Source: an uncultured Bacteroidales bacterium (GTDB taxonomy: Bacteria > Bacteroidota > Bacteroidia > Bacteroidales > UBA932). Taken from it: DNA of 43,740 nt. A model generated the notes under the pieces. That model searched no databases, was not told where the DNA came from, and saw nothing but the letters and a program-made list of their open reading frames with translations. This document shows, in pieces, positions 16,385-30,703 of this stretch; position 1 is the stretch's first letter; each line of letters starts with the position of its first letter. The position numbers were made by a program, and so were the translations under genes. The DNA lies in the NCBI GenBank assembly GCA_947168065.1, contig CAMVKH010000010.1:1-43740 (forward strand). The letters are read 5' to 3'.

Positions 16385-19300
16385 TATTCCACGCCGGCGA
16401 GGCGCTTGTAGGTCGAGAGGCGCCATTTGGCGAATTCTTCGGTCTTGCCGAAGAGTTCGGCGGCGTTCTCGGGGAATGACTTCATCAGGGACGCGTAACG
16501 GACCTCGCCCTTGAGGAAGTCCTGGAACTTGCTCCAGTCGGGATCGGCCTTGCTGTCGAGCTTGAACGGGTTCTGGCCGGCGGCTTCGAGCGCCGGATTG
16601 TAGCGATACAGGTGCCAGTAGCCGCATTCGACGGCACGTTTCTCCTCGGCCTGGCTGTGACCCATACCGGCCTTCAGGCCATGGTTGATACACGGGGCGT
16701 ACGCGATGATCAGCGACGGGCCGTCGTAGGCCTCGGCTTCCTTGATGGCGTTGAGGAACTGTGCCTGGGAAGCGCCCATGGCTACCTGGGCCACATAGAC
16801 GTAGCCGTAGCTGATGGCCATCATGCCCAGATCTTTCTTGCGGATCTTCTTGCCGCTGGTGGCGAACTTGGCCACGGCGCCGGCCGGCGTCGACTTCGAC
16901 GACTGACCGCCCGTGTTGGAGTACACCTCGGTATCGAGTACGAGCACGTTGACATTCTCGCCGGAAGCCAGGACGTGGTCGAGGCCGCCGTATCCGATGT
17001 CGTAAGCCCAGCCGTCACCGCCGAAGACCCACTGGCTGCGGGCGGGGATGAAGTTCTGGATCTCGAGCAGTTGTTTGCAGATGTCGCAGCCGCATTCCTT
17101 CATCAGCGGAACGAGGGCGTCGCAGATGCGGCGCGTGGCGGCGGCATCATTGCGCTTGCCGAGCCACTCCTCGAAGAGCGCTTTGATCTCGGCGGAGCAG
17201 CAGTTGCACTCCAGGCCTTCGCGCATCAGGCGCGCGACGGTCTCGCGGACGCGGTCGGAACCCAGGTGCATACCCAGGCCGAATTCGGCGTTGTCCTCGA
17301 AGAGGGAGTTCTGCCAAGCCGGGCCGTGACCTTCGGCGTTCTTGCAGAACGGCGAGGACGGGAAGGCGGCGCTGTAGATCGACGAGCAGCCCGTCGCGTT
17401 GGCGATCATCATGCGGTCGCCGAAGAGCTGGGTGATGGCCTTGATGTACGGCGTCTCGCCGCAACCGGCGCAGGCACCCGAGAACTCGAAGAGCGGCTGG
17501 GCGAACTGCGAGTTCTTCACGTTCTGCTCCTTCGGAGCCACGTTGTCCTTGTAACCCACGTTGGCGTGCAGGTAGTCGAAGTTGGCCTGCTCGGCGTTCT
17601 GGCTGTCGAAGCTCTTCATCACGAGGGCCTTCTCCTTGGCCGGGCACACGTCGGCGCAGTTGCCGCAGCCCGTGCAGTCGAACGGAGATACCTGCATCGT
17701 GAAGCTGTACTCCTTGAACTGGGCGATGCCGGGTTTGCGTTTGATGGCGGCAGGAGCCTTCTGGCCTTCCTCCGCGGTCATCAGGAACGGACGGATTGCG
17801 GCGTGCGGGCAGACGAAGGCGCACTGGTTGCACTGGATACAGTTGGCCGGGTTCCATTCCGGAACCTCGACGGCGGTACCGCGCTTCTCGTAAGCGGCGG
17901 TGCCGGCGGGAATCGTACCGTCGACCATGTCACCGGAGAAGGTGCTCACGGGCAGGTCGTTGCCGTTCTGGGCAGCCACCACGTCGGCCACGTTGCGGAT
18001 GAACTCGGGGGCCAGGCGGTTGTAGTTGGCATTGACGAAACGGCCGGTCGCGTTCTTCCAGGACGCGGGGATTTCCACTTCGACATAGTCGCCGCCGCGG
18101 TCAACGGCCGCGTAGTTCATCTTGACGACGTTCTCGCCCTTCTTGCCATAGGACTTGTCGATGGCTTTCTTCATGTAGGCCACTGCCTCGTCGTAAGGGA
18201 TGATGCCCGTGATCTTGAAGAAGGCGCTCTGGAGGATGGTGTTGGTGCGGCCGCCCAGACCGATCTCCGCCGCGATCTTGGTGGCGTTGATCAGATAGAG
18301 GCGGATATGCTTCTCGACGATGGTCTTCTTCACGAAGTCAGGGATGCGGGTGAAGGTCTCCTCGGTATCCCAGAGGCTGTTGAGCAGCAGCGAGCCGCCA
18401 TCCTTGATGCCCTTGAGCACGTCATATTTATAGAGGTACGAAGGCACGTGGCAGGCCACGAAGTCGGGCGTCGAGACGAGATACGGCGCGTGGATGGGCT
18501 GGTCGCCGAAACGCAGGTGCGAGCAGGTGTAGCCGCCGGACTTCTTGGAGTCGTAGTCGAAGTAGCCTTGGCAGTATTTCGGGGTGTGGTCGCCGATGAT
18601 CTTGATGGTGTTCTTGTTGGCACCCACCGTACCGTCGGAACCGAGGCCGAAGAACTTGCACTCATAGGTGCCTTTCTTCACGATGGAAACTTCCTCCTTG
18701 AGCGGCAGCGACTTGAAGGTCACGTCGTCGACGATGCCGATGGTGAAGCCGTTCTTGGGTTCGCGGAGTTTGAAGTTGTCGAACACGGCGATGATCTGGG
18801 CCGGGCTGGTGTCCTTGGAGGAGAGACCGTAACGGCCGCCTACGATCATCGGGGCGTTTTCGCCCATATCGGCAATCACGCTCTTGACATCGAGATAGAG
18901 CGGTTCGCCCAGGGCACCGGGCTCCTTCGTGCGGTCGAGCACGGCGATGCGCTTGGCCGTCTTGGGGAGAGCACGCAGGAAATACTTCGCGGAGAACGGG
19001 CGGTACAGGCGGACCGTAATGAGGCCCAGCTTCTCGCCGCGCATCTCGGCCAGGTAATCGATGGTCTCCTTGATGGTTTCGCAGACGGAACCCATGGCGA
19101 TGATGACGTTCTCGGCATCCGGGGCGCCGTAGTAGTCGAACGGGAGATAGTGACGACCGGTCAGTTCGCTGATCTCACCCATATAGCGGGCCACGATATC
19201 GGGGACTGCGTCGTAGTACGGGTTGCAGGCTTCGCGGGCCTGGAAGAACACATCGGGGTTCTGGTTCGTACCGCGGGTGACAGGCTTGTTCGGGTTGAGC

Positions 19301-19923
19301 GCCTTGGCGCGGAACTGCGCGAGGGCCTTGTCGCTGACCAGCGGGCGCAGGTCTTCCGCCTCGAGCATCTCGATCTTCTGGATTTCGTGCGAGGTACGGA
19401 AGCCGTCGAAGAAGTGGACGAAAGGAACGCTCGACTTGATCGTGGCCAGATGGGCGACGGCAGCCAGGTCCATGGCTTCCTGCACGCTGGCGGAGGCCAA
19501 CATCGCAAAGCCGGTCTGGCGGACGCTCATCACGTCCTGATGGTCGCCGAAGATCGAGAGCGCCTGGGCGGCCAGGGTGCGGGCCGACACGTGGAAGACG
19601 GTCGGAAGCAGCTCGCCGGCGATCTTGTACATATTGGGAATCATCAGAAGGAGGCCTTGGGAGGCGGTGAAAGTGGTGGTCAGGCTACCCGCCTGGAGCG
19701 AACCGTGCACAGCGCCGGCGGCACCGCCTTCGCTCTGCATCTCGGTGACTTTCACGACTTCCCCGAACATGTTCTTCTTGCCGAAAGCGGCCCACTCGTC
19801 CACGAGTTCCGCCATCGTCGAAGACGGGGTGATAGGATAGATGGCCGCGTGCTCACTGAACAGGTACGCCACGTGAGCCGCGGCGAAGTTGCCATCGCAG
19901 GTGATGAATTTCTTTTCTTTCAT
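16384..19923 (-). CDS. nifJ: Pyruvate:ferredoxin (flavodoxin) oxidoreductase
   Basis: 1179 residues, the full length of the single-chain homodimeric enzyme. It converts pyruvate and CoA to acetyl-CoA and CO2 while reducing ferredoxin or flavodoxin, a central step of anaerobic catabolism in the cytosol. In order: pyrimidine-binding domain opening with the family signature CDGNFAAAHVAYLFSEHAAIYPITPSS; gamma and CoA-binding domains; a ferredoxin domain with two 4Fe-4S motifs, CIQCNQCAFVCP (from Cys695) and CTGCGNCADVCP (from Cys750); a further CAGCGE cysteine motif; and the thiamine-diphosphate domain with GDGWAYDIG (Asp970) and SNTGGQSS. It is monocistronic: TATCTTTG about 64 nt upstream and a terminator right after. 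It is divergent from a secreted unknown protein. Confidence 0.98.
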   Translation of the reverse strand: MKEKKFITCDGNFAAAHVAYLFSEHAAIYPITPSSTMAELVDEWAAFGKKNMFGEVVKVTEMQSEGGAAGAVHGSLQAGSLTTTFTASQGLLLMIPNMYKIAGELLPTVFHVSARTLAAQALSIFGDHQDVMSVRQTGFAMLASASVQEAMDLAAVAHLATIKSSVPFVHFFDGFRTSHEIQKIEMLEAEDLRPLVSDKALAQFRAKALNPNKPVTRGTNQNPDVFFQAREACNPYYDAVPDIVARYMGEISELTGRHYLPFDYYGAPDAENVIIAMGSVCETIKETIDYLAEMRGEKLGLITVRLYRPFSAKYFLRALPKTAKRIAVLDRTKEPGALGEPLYLDVKSVIADMGENAPMIVGGRYGLSSKDTSPAQIIAVFDNFKLREPKNGFTIGIVDDVTFKSLPLKEEVSIVKKGTYECKFFGLGSDGTVGANKNTIKIIGDHTPKYCQGYFDYDSKKSGGYTCSHLRFGDQPIHAPYLVSTPDFVACHVPSYLYKYDVLKGIKDGGSLLLNSLWDTEETFTRIPDFVKKTIVEKHIRLYLINATKIAAEIGLGGRTNTILQSAFFKITGIIPYDEAVAYMKKAIDKSYGKKGENVVKMNYAAVDRGGDYVEVEIPASWKNATGRFVNANYNRLAPEFIRNVADVVAAQNGNDLPVSTFSGDMVDGTIPAGTAAYEKRGTAVEVPEWNPANCIQCNQCAFVCPHAAIRPFLMTAEEGQKAPAAIKRKPGIAQFKEYSFTMQVSPFDCTGCGNCADVCPAKEKALVMKSFDSQNAEQANFDYLHANVGYKDNVAPKEQNVKNSQFAQPLFEFSGACAGCGETPYIKAITQLFGDRMMIANATGCSSIYSAAFPSSPFCKNAEGHGPAWQNSLFEDNAEFGLGMHLGSDRVRETVARLMREGLECNCCSAEIKALFEEWLGKRNDAAATRRICDALVPLMKECGCDICKQLLEIQNFIPARSQWVFGGDGWAYDIGYGGLDHVLASGENVNVLVLDTEVYSNTGGQSSKSTPAGAVAKFATSGKKIRKKDLGMMAISYGYVYVAQVAMGASQAQFLNAIKEAEAYDGPSLIIAYAPCINHGLKAGMGHSQAEEKRAVECGYWHLYRYNPALEAAGQNPFKLDSKADPDWSKFQDFLKGEVRYASLMKSFPENAAELFGKTEEFAKWRLSTYKRLAGVE

Positions 19924-19986
19924 GATGTATGGAATGTTTGTTGTTTATCGGGAAGGAATCGCTTTCCACCTAAGTTATATACGCCG

Positions 19987-19994
19987 CAAAGATA
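19987..19994 (-). promoter_or_regulatory. Promoter -7 box of nifJ
   Basis: Minus-strand TATCTTTG, with TTTC 19 nt upstream in the -33 position. It leaves a leader of about 60 nt before the ATG at 19923. Confidence 0.6.
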
Positions 19995-20026
19995 CCTTGC
20001 AATTTTGTGATTTGAAAGAGTTTTTT

Positions 20027-20034
20027 TATTTTTG
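20027..20034 (+). promoter_or_regulatory. Promoter -7 box of the secreted unknown gene
   Basis: TATTTTTG lies 22 nt before the ATG at 20057, divergent from the nifJ promoter. Confidence 0.55.
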
Positions 20035-20056
20035 GACAGCTTATTTTACCATTACT

Positions 20057-20743
20057 ATGAAAAAAATCTGCCTTTCGTTGATACTTCTTCTTGGCATTGC
20101 GCCGCTTTTCGCACAGAATCAGGGTGTGATCCACCACGAAAGAGGAGATGACCTGCAGCAATATCTGCTCGACAGCGTCAAGTTCGTCGTTCCCGAATTC
20201 CAGTCGGGCATCATCACCTTCCAGGACGGCAGCTACTCGCGCGGCCCGGTCAACATCTCGACCATCGAACAGCGCGTCTACTTCATCGCCACCAACGGAG
20301 AAAAGCAGGTCCTGACCAACGAAGACCAGGTGAGCCGCGTCTCCATCAAGGGACGGACCTTCATCAAGAGCAAATACGGCTACGTCGAGTTGCTCGCGAC
20401 CGAAGGCGACATAGCCCTGGGCGCCGTCCGCCGCGTCTCGTTCTTCGAAACCGAGAAAAAAGGAGCCTACGGCATGGTGTCGCAGACCACGTCGGTCACC
20501 ACCATCGGCTCCCTCCAGCAGAACGGCACGATGTACACCCTCGGCATAGACCAGAACACCCCGTTCAAATACTCGGTCAACCCCTATCTCTACAAGAACA
20601 GCCGGATCTATCTCCCCAACAAGAAGAACTTCCTCAAGTGTTTCCCCGACAAGAAAGCGGAAATCGAGCAGTACCTGAAAGACAACAACGTCGACTTTGA
20701 AAAACTTGAGGACGTCGAAGCACTCTTCAACGCCCTCAAATAA
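20057..20743 (+). CDS. Secreted protein of unknown function
   Basis: 228 residues with a clear Sec signal peptide, MKKICLSLILLLGIAPLFAQ, cleaved near residue 20. The mature part is mixed alpha/beta with repeated short strands (VNISTIEQRVYFIAT, DQVSRVSIKGRTFIKS, GYVELLATEGDIALG) and an acidic, charged C-terminus (IEQYLKDNNVDFEKLEDVEALF). It has no lipobox and no membrane segment, and probably acts in the periplasm or outside. I do not recognise the family. The frame is open from 19889, but ATG 20057 opens the signal peptide and follows a good -7 box. It is monocistronic and converges on fabD. Confidence 0.8.
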   Translation: MKKICLSLILLLGIAPLFAQNQGVIHHERGDDLQQYLLDSVKFVVPEFQSGIITFQDGSYSRGPVNISTIEQRVYFIATNGEKQVLTNEDQVSRVSIKGRTFIKSKYGYVELLATEGDIALGAVRRVSFFETEKKGAYGMVSQTTSVTTIGSLQQNGTMYTLGIDQNTPFKYSVNPYLYKNSRIYLPNKKNFLKCFPDKKAEIEQYLKDNNVDFEKLEDVEALFNALK

Positions 20744-20774
20744 TACATCATTCGCTCCCTGCGGTCGCGGCTCT

Positions 20775-20808
20775 CGCTTCGCTCGGGTCCCGGCTTGACC
20801 GGGAATCT
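20775..20808. other. Short gap between convergent genes with a TCCCGG dyad
   Basis: TCCCGG and CCGGGA are separated by 5 nt (about 20788-20804) in the 65-nt gap between the secreted unknown gene and fabD. No T-run follows on either strand, so it is not a convincing intrinsic terminator. Confidence 0.4.
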
Positions 20809-21684
20809 CTAGCACATGCCCGACACCTCGACGTCCGGAACGATCTTCCTGGCCAGTCCCTGCAGCACCGTTCCGGGGCCGACTTCCACGAAGGAAGCGG
20901 CGCCGTCGGCCACCATGTTCTTCACGGTCTGGGTCCAGCGCACCGGAGAGGTGAGTTGCATCAGCAGGTTGTGCCGGATTTCAGCGGGGTCGGTGTGCGG
21001 CAGCGCATCCACGTTCTGGTAGATCGGGCAGACAGGCGTATGGAAATCCGCCTTTTCAATGGCCTCGGCCAGCTCCTGACGGGCCGGCTCCATCAGCGGT
21101 GAATGGAACGCACCGCCCACCTGAAGTTGCAGCGCACGCTTGACGCCGCGCGCCTTGAGTTCGGTGCAGGCAGCCTGTACCGACGCCACCTCGCCCGAAA
21201 TCACGATCTGTCCGTCGGAATTGTAATTGGCGGCAATCACGATGCCCGGGGTAGCGGCGCACACCTCTTCGATCATGCTCGCCTCACCGCCGATGATGGC
21301 GGCCATCGTGCCGGGGACGGCCTCGCAGCAACGCTGCATCGCGTGGGCGCGGACCGAAACCAGGCGCAGGCCTTCCTCAAAAGAGAGGGCTCCCGCAGCG
21401 ACCAGGGCTGAGAACTCGCCCAGCGAGTGTCCGGCCACCATGTCGGGCTTGATACCCGCGCAGATCGCCGTGGCGACGGAATGCAGAAATACGGCGGGCT
21501 GCGTCACGCGCGTGGCCTTCAGGTCTTCCGCCGTACCGGAGAACATGGTCTCCCGCAGATCGAAACCCAGGATGCTGTCGGCCGCGTCGAAAAGGTCGCG
21601 CGCCTGCGGCTCCCGCACATAGAGCTCCTGCCCCATTCCCGTAAACTGGGACCCTTGTCCCGGAAATACATATGCTGTTTTCAT
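20809..21684 (-). CDS. fabD: Malonyl-CoA:ACP transacylase
   Basis: 291 residues. It transfers malonyl from CoA to acyl carrier protein to start fatty-acid elongation in the cytosol. It opens with the family signature YVFPGQGSQFTGMG. The nucleophile Ser87 is in GHSLGEFSAL, the carboxylate-binding Arg112 in VSVRAHAMQ, and the catalytic His194 in GGAFHSPLM. Length and motifs are normal. It stands alone, apart from other fab genes: it has its own TTTG-N18-TAATTTTG promoter and is separated from the polysaccharide locus upstream by a strong terminator. Confidence 0.97.
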   Translation of the reverse strand: MKTAYVFPGQGSQFTGMGQELYVREPQARDLFDAADSILGFDLRETMFSGTAEDLKATRVTQPAVFLHSVATAICAGIKPDMVAGHSLGEFSALVAAGALSFEEGLRLVSVRAHAMQRCCEAVPGTMAAIIGGEASMIEEVCAATPGIVIAANYNSDGQIVISGEVASVQAACTELKARGVKRALQLQVGGAFHSPLMEPARQELAEAIEKADFHTPVCPIYQNVDALPHTDPAEIRHNLLMQLTSPVRWTQTVKNMVADGAASFVEVGPGTVLQGLARKIVPDVEVSGMC

Positions 21685-21709
21685 GCTTGTTCTTTTGTAT
21701 TTGGCGCTG

Positions 21710-21739
21710 CAAAATTAAGATATTCTTCTGAAATGCAAA
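21710..21739 (-). promoter_or_regulatory. Promoter of fabD
   Basis: Minus-strand TTTG (21736-21739), an 18-nt spacer and TAATTTTG (21710-21717), 25 nt before the ATG. The -33 TTTG is the last part of the T-run of the upstream terminator. Confidence 0.65.
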
Positions 21740-21775
21740 AAAAGACCCGGCGGAGCGCGCTGAGCGTCCGCCGGG
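21737..21775 (-). terminator. Terminator of the polysaccharide utilization operon
   Basis: On the minus strand CCCGGCGGA pairs with TCCGCCGGG around a 12-nt loop and is followed by TCTTTTTTT. It begins about 60 nt after the carboxylesterase stop and marks the end of the susC-led unit. Confidence 0.9.
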
Positions 21776-21834
21776 ACCGAATAACAACATTTTTTAACCT
21801 ATATGTACAACCGTTGGGGAACGATTTCTAAAGA

Positions 21835-25652
<3,818 letters not shown>

Positions 25653-25661
25653 GGTTTAGGA

Positions 25662-27923
25662 TCAGATCTTTACGGTAACAGTCTGGCGGATGTCGTCGGA
25701 GGCGCTTCCCAGGAGGAGCTCGATACGGCCGCTTTCCAGCGCCCAGCCATTGGTCTGTTCATTCCAATAGCGGAGTTCGCTGACGGGAATCTCGAGCGTC
25801 ACGACCTTCGTCTGACCGGCGTCGAGGGTGACGCGGCGGAATGCCTTAAGCTCCTTCTCCGGCCAGCTCACGCTGCCGTCGAGATGGCGCACATAGAGTT
25901 GTGCCACCTCTTCGGCCGGCATGGAACCGGTGTTGGCCAGCTTGAAGCGGACTTTGATCACATCGTTCCCGCCGTAACGCGACTTGTTGGTCTTGATGTC
26001 CGAATAGTTGAAATCGACATAGGAGAGGCCGTGGCCGAAGGCGTACATCACGGGAATGCCTTTGGTATCATACCAGCGGTAGCCCACAAGCGGACCTTCG
26101 GAGTAGTAGGCCGTGGCCGGATAACGGACCGGGCCCCTTCTCCGCTGACCCTGAACGTCCTGACGGTAGAGGTTACCGAACAGGTCACCGTCAACATCGG
26201 CCTTCTGGGGATAGTTGTCCAATGCATAAGCCGGGGAGTCCGAGAGTTTCACCGGGAAAGTGAAAGGCAGTTTTCCGGAAGGAGCGATGTTGCCATAAAG
26301 GATATCAGCCAGGGCGTTGCCGCCTTCCAGACCGTTCCACCAGCCCTGGACGATGACGGGCAGGACCTTGTCCACAGCCGACAGGTCGCAGGGACCGCCG
26401 GAGATCATCACGCCGATGATGTTCGGGTTGACGGCGGCGAGGGCCTCGGCGATGGCTTCCTGGCCGAGCGGCAGGTCGATGTTCTCGCGGTCGGAACCTT
26501 CGGTCTCGATCGATTTGTTCGTGCCGAAGAAATACAGGACCAGGTCGGCGTCCGCAGCCAGTGCGACCGCTTCGGCAAGCATCTGGGGATCGGCCGGCGC
26601 ATCGATTTCCGCAGCGATCTCAGGATGCTCTTTGAGGAACTCCGGACCTCTCCAGAAAGCGAACATACCCATATAGTCCTTATAGGCAGGTGCATACTTG
26701 ATTTCCACACCGGCGGGAGCCTTGTTGATCAGGCCCTGGAGCGGCGTGACTTCGTAGGGCGATTTCACACCGGCACCCATGCCGCCCGACTGGGTACGGG
26801 CTTCCGCGTTGCGTCCGATGACAGCGATCTTCTTGACATCCTTGCGGATCGGCAGCATACCGCCGTTGTTCTTGAGCAGGACGACGGAGCGCTTGGCCAC
26901 TTCATAGGCAGTCGCCCGGCTTTCGGGCGTGGAAGCCGTCTCGAGATTGCATTTGTCGGCAGGGATGGCCTCAACGGTGTAACGCACGCGGAGAATCTCC
27001 CGCACTTTGTCGTCCACAACCGATTCAGGCACCTTTCCGGCCTTGACCGAGTCGATCAGGGCGGGACCGAGATACGTGTCGCCCGTCATCTGCACGTCGA
27101 GTCCGTGGAGCGCGGCACCCATCGTCGAATGGGTTCCACCCCAGTCGGAGACCGTGAGACCTTTGAAGCCCCACTCCCCGCGAAGGATCTCGTTGAGCAG
27201 ATGCTCGTTCTCCGAGCAGTAGAAACCGGCGACCTTGTTGTAGGCCGGCATGACGGCCATGGCGCCGCCTTCCCGTACGATGGCCTCGAAAGGCTTGAGA
27301 TAGATCTCGCGCATCGTACGCTCGTCGACGACCACGTTCACGCTGCCGCGGTTCATCTCCTGGTTGTTGAGGGCGAAGTGCTTCACGCAGGCGGCCGTTC
27401 CGGCATCCTGGACACCCTTCACATAGCTGACGCCGAGCGCGGCGGCCAGCACGGGGTCTTCGCTGAAGTATTCATAGGTACGTCCACCCACAGGGAGGCG
27501 CTGGATGTTGACGGCAGGACCGAGGATGATGTCCTTGCCGCGGCGACGGGCTTCCGTGCCCATCCCCACGCCATATTGGTAGGCAAGATCCTCCGACCAT
27601 GTGGCTGCGAGGGCCGATCCGGTCGGGAAATACGTAGCCGAGTCGGTGGTCCAGCCGGCCGAGGCGAATCCATTGGGAACACCTTCCTCGCGGATGCCGA
27701 ACGGACCGTCGCAGTATTTGATGTCCTGGATACCCAGACGCGGCACGCCTTCCGACGACATATTGGTCTTGCTGTGGAGCATTTCGACCTTCTCTTCAAG
27801 CGACATCTGCGCGATGATCGCATTGATTTCGCCGTCGTGGGCGGTCAGTCTGTCTTGCGGCAGGGTGTGGGATGCACACCCCGCCAGCAAGATGCCAAAT
27901 GATAGGATCAGGAATTTCTTCAT
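25662..27923 (-). CDS. Glycoside hydrolase family 3 lipoprotein (beta-glucosidase/beta-xylosidase type)
   Basis: 753 residues with a lipoprotein signal ending LLAGC (Cys16). The GH3 N-terminal barrel carries KHFALNN (181-187) and the nucleophile Asp260 in TVSDWGG. The second alpha/beta sandwich follows (about 340-600), with KNIETEGSDREN-like substrate-loop sequence containing a candidate acid/base Glu. A fibronectin-III-like domain closes the chain. It removes single sugars from the non-reducing end of beta-linked oligosaccharides; glucose or xylose specificity cannot be assigned from sequence alone. It starts 3 nt after the stop of esterase A and ends 9 nt before esterase B. It is the only glycosidase in the locus. 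Length matches E. coli BglX-type enzymes. Confidence 0.94.
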   Translation of the reverse strand: MKKFLILSFGILLAGCASHTLPQDRLTAHDGEINAIIAQMSLEEKVEMLHSKTNMSSEGVPRLGIQDIKYCDGPFGIREEGVPNGFASAGWTTDSATYFPTGSALAATWSEDLAYQYGVGMGTEARRRGKDIILGPAVNIQRLPVGGRTYEYFSEDPVLAAALGVSYVKGVQDAGTAACVKHFALNNQEMNRGSVNVVVDERTMREIYLKPFEAIVREGGAMAVMPAYNKVAGFYCSENEHLLNEILRGEWGFKGLTVSDWGGTHSTMGAALHGLDVQMTGDTYLGPALIDSVKAGKVPESVVDDKVREILRVRYTVEAIPADKCNLETASTPESRATAYEVAKRSVVLLKNNGGMLPIRKDVKKIAVIGRNAEARTQSGGMGAGVKSPYEVTPLQGLINKAPAGVEIKYAPAYKDYMGMFAFWRGPEFLKEHPEIAAEIDAPADPQMLAEAVALAADADLVLYFFGTNKSIETEGSDRENIDLPLGQEAIAEALAAVNPNIIGVMISGGPCDLSAVDKVLPVIVQGWWNGLEGGNALADILYGNIAPSGKLPFTFPVKLSDSPAYALDNYPQKADVDGDLFGNLYRQDVQGQRRRGPVRYPATAYYSEGPLVGYRWYDTKGIPVMYAFGHGLSYVDFNYSDIKTNKSRYGGNDVIKVRFKLANTGSMPAEEVAQLYVRHLDGSVSWPEKELKAFRRVTLDAGQTKVVTLEIPVSELRYWNEQTNGWALESGRIELLLGSASDDIRQTVTVKI

Positions 27924-27926
27924 ACT

Positions 27927-29138
<1,212 letters not shown>

Positions 29139-30686
29139 CTAATAACCAGGGTTCTGGACAATCTGATCGTTGAGGCGTACCTCGTTGGCCGGGAACGGAA
29201 GCAGTTCGTGCTTGCCCTTCTTGTAGCCGCACTTGTCGGCCGGGTTGCCGCAGTCGAAGTAGGTGATCGAGCCGTTTTCGTGGAAGATAGGCTCTTTCAT
29301 GCCGACGCCCTTGAGTTTCTCATAGGTATCGCCCCAGCGCTGCAGGTCCTGATAGAGCTGGCCTTCGCGGCAGAGCTCGAAGCGTTTCTCATCCTTGATA
29401 TCCTGAAGCGTGACGGAAGCCAGATCCGGGATCTGCGCCTTGCGGCGGATCTGATTCACGTATTCCGTAGCCTTGGCGGTGTTGCCGGCAGCCAGATGTG
29501 CCTCTGCTGCGACGAGATACACTTCGGCAAGGCGCATCCAGGTGTAATTCTTGGCGGTGCACCACATGGCCGGCGTCTTGTCGCGGGTATAGCGGTCTTT
29601 CCACATATAGACCCCCTCACCCATCTGGATGGCGTCGGTAATCAGACCCAGTCCCATTTCGACCATCTCCTCATAGTTCTTGATAGTCTGCTTGCGACGG
29701 TAGCTGTCACCGTCGTGGGCGACGAAAGCGTCGTAGAAGGCACGGGTCGGAGCGACGAAGCCGAAGCCCATCTCGATACCCCAGGCGGAGATGCCGTCAG
29801 GGTTCATACGGTCGGTACGCCAGCCCATCATGTAGCCGGTGAAGGAAGTGACGGGGTTGGCCGGGTCGTTCGGGAAGACGCTCTCGAAGAGGTTCTCGCA
29901 ATTGAACTTGTTGGCCATCGTGTTGCGGTCGCCGTATTCGCCGTCGAAAAGCTGATACTTGCCGCTGGAGATGACCTGGTCGAGGACCTGGGCGGACTCT
30001 GCGTTCTTGCCCTGCCAGAGGAGGGCCTTGCCGTAGATGGCCTGTGCATACTGCTTGGTCACGCGCCAGACGCTCTTGTCACCGACGCCGCTCTTTTCAG
30101 GGAGTGCACCCGAGGCGATGGCGTTCTGCAGGTCGGTATTGACCAGGTTCCAGAGTTCTGCGGGATCGCCGTTGGGCTGTTTGTATTCATCCGGCTGCAG
30201 GCAGTGGTCCACCAGCGGCGGCGTGCCCCACATGGAGATCAGTTCGAAGTAAGCCCAGGCACGGAAGACCTGCGCCTCGGCAACGGTCCGTTTGGCTACT
30301 TGCGAGAGGCCCGGATCGACCTTGTCGAGGATAGTGTTGGCGGCGAAGATCAGGTTGTAGAGGCCCCGGAAATAACCGCCGATAGAGCCGTCTTCCGAGT
30401 CAAAGGTATATTCTGCGATCTTGTCCAGACCGCTGTTGTCGCCGTGCTGGCCACCGCCCGCCCAGAAGTCTCCGTCAAGCAGCGGTTTGAGCGTGATAGC
30501 ACTTCCTTCCAGCGAGCGCATCTTGATATAGAGGTTCGAGGACGCCGTCTCGATTTCGGCATCAGTCGAATAATAGGTGTCGACGCTGACGACGCCATGC
30601 TGGTCGATGGTCAGCAGGTCCGAGCAGGATGCTGCCGAAAGAGTCAGAGCGGCAAGCAATACGATGAATCCGATAAATCTTTTCAT
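29139..30686 (-). CDS. susD: SusD/RagB family glycan-binding lipoprotein
   Basis: 515 residues with a lipoprotein signal ending AASC (Cys21). It has the helical TPR-like fold of RagB/SusD proteins: the N-terminal segment with SNLYIKMRSLEG, QVFRAWAYFELISMWG (the conserved RAxxYxxL region), repeated helices, and the C-terminal LAEVYLVAAEAHLAAGN and KDEKRFELCREGQLYQDLQRWG motifs. It is a surface lid that delivers oligosaccharides to the SusC channel. It follows susC by 17 nt. Sugar specificity is not predictable from the sequence. Confidence 0.95.
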   Translation of the reverse strand: MKRFIGFIVLLAALTLSAASCSDLLTIDQHGVVSVDTYYSTDAEIETASSNLYIKMRSLEGSAITLKPLLDGDFWAGGGQHGDNSGLDKIAEYTFDSEDGSIGGYFRGLYNLIFAANTILDKVDPGLSQVAKRTVAEAQVFRAWAYFELISMWGTPPLVDHCLQPDEYKQPNGDPAELWNLVNTDLQNAIASGALPEKSGVGDKSVWRVTKQYAQAIYGKALLWQGKNAESAQVLDQVISSGKYQLFDGEYGDRNTMANKFNCENLFESVFPNDPANPVTSFTGYMMGWRTDRMNPDGISAWGIEMGFGFVAPTRAFYDAFVAHDGDSYRRKQTIKNYEEMVEMGLGLITDAIQMGEGVYMWKDRYTRDKTPAMWCTAKNYTWMRLAEVYLVAAEAHLAAGNTAKATEYVNQIRRKAQIPDLASVTLQDIKDEKRFELCREGQLYQDLQRWGDTYEKLKGVGMKEPIFHENGSITYFDCGNPADKCGYKKGKHELLPFPANEVRLNDQIVQNPGY

Positions 30687-30703
30687 GATTGTATCCTCCT
30701 AAA

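Noticed and set aside
16612..20010. 1132-codon open frame antisense to nifJ
   Set aside because: The same GC-rich shadow effect; nifJ on the other strand is unambiguous.
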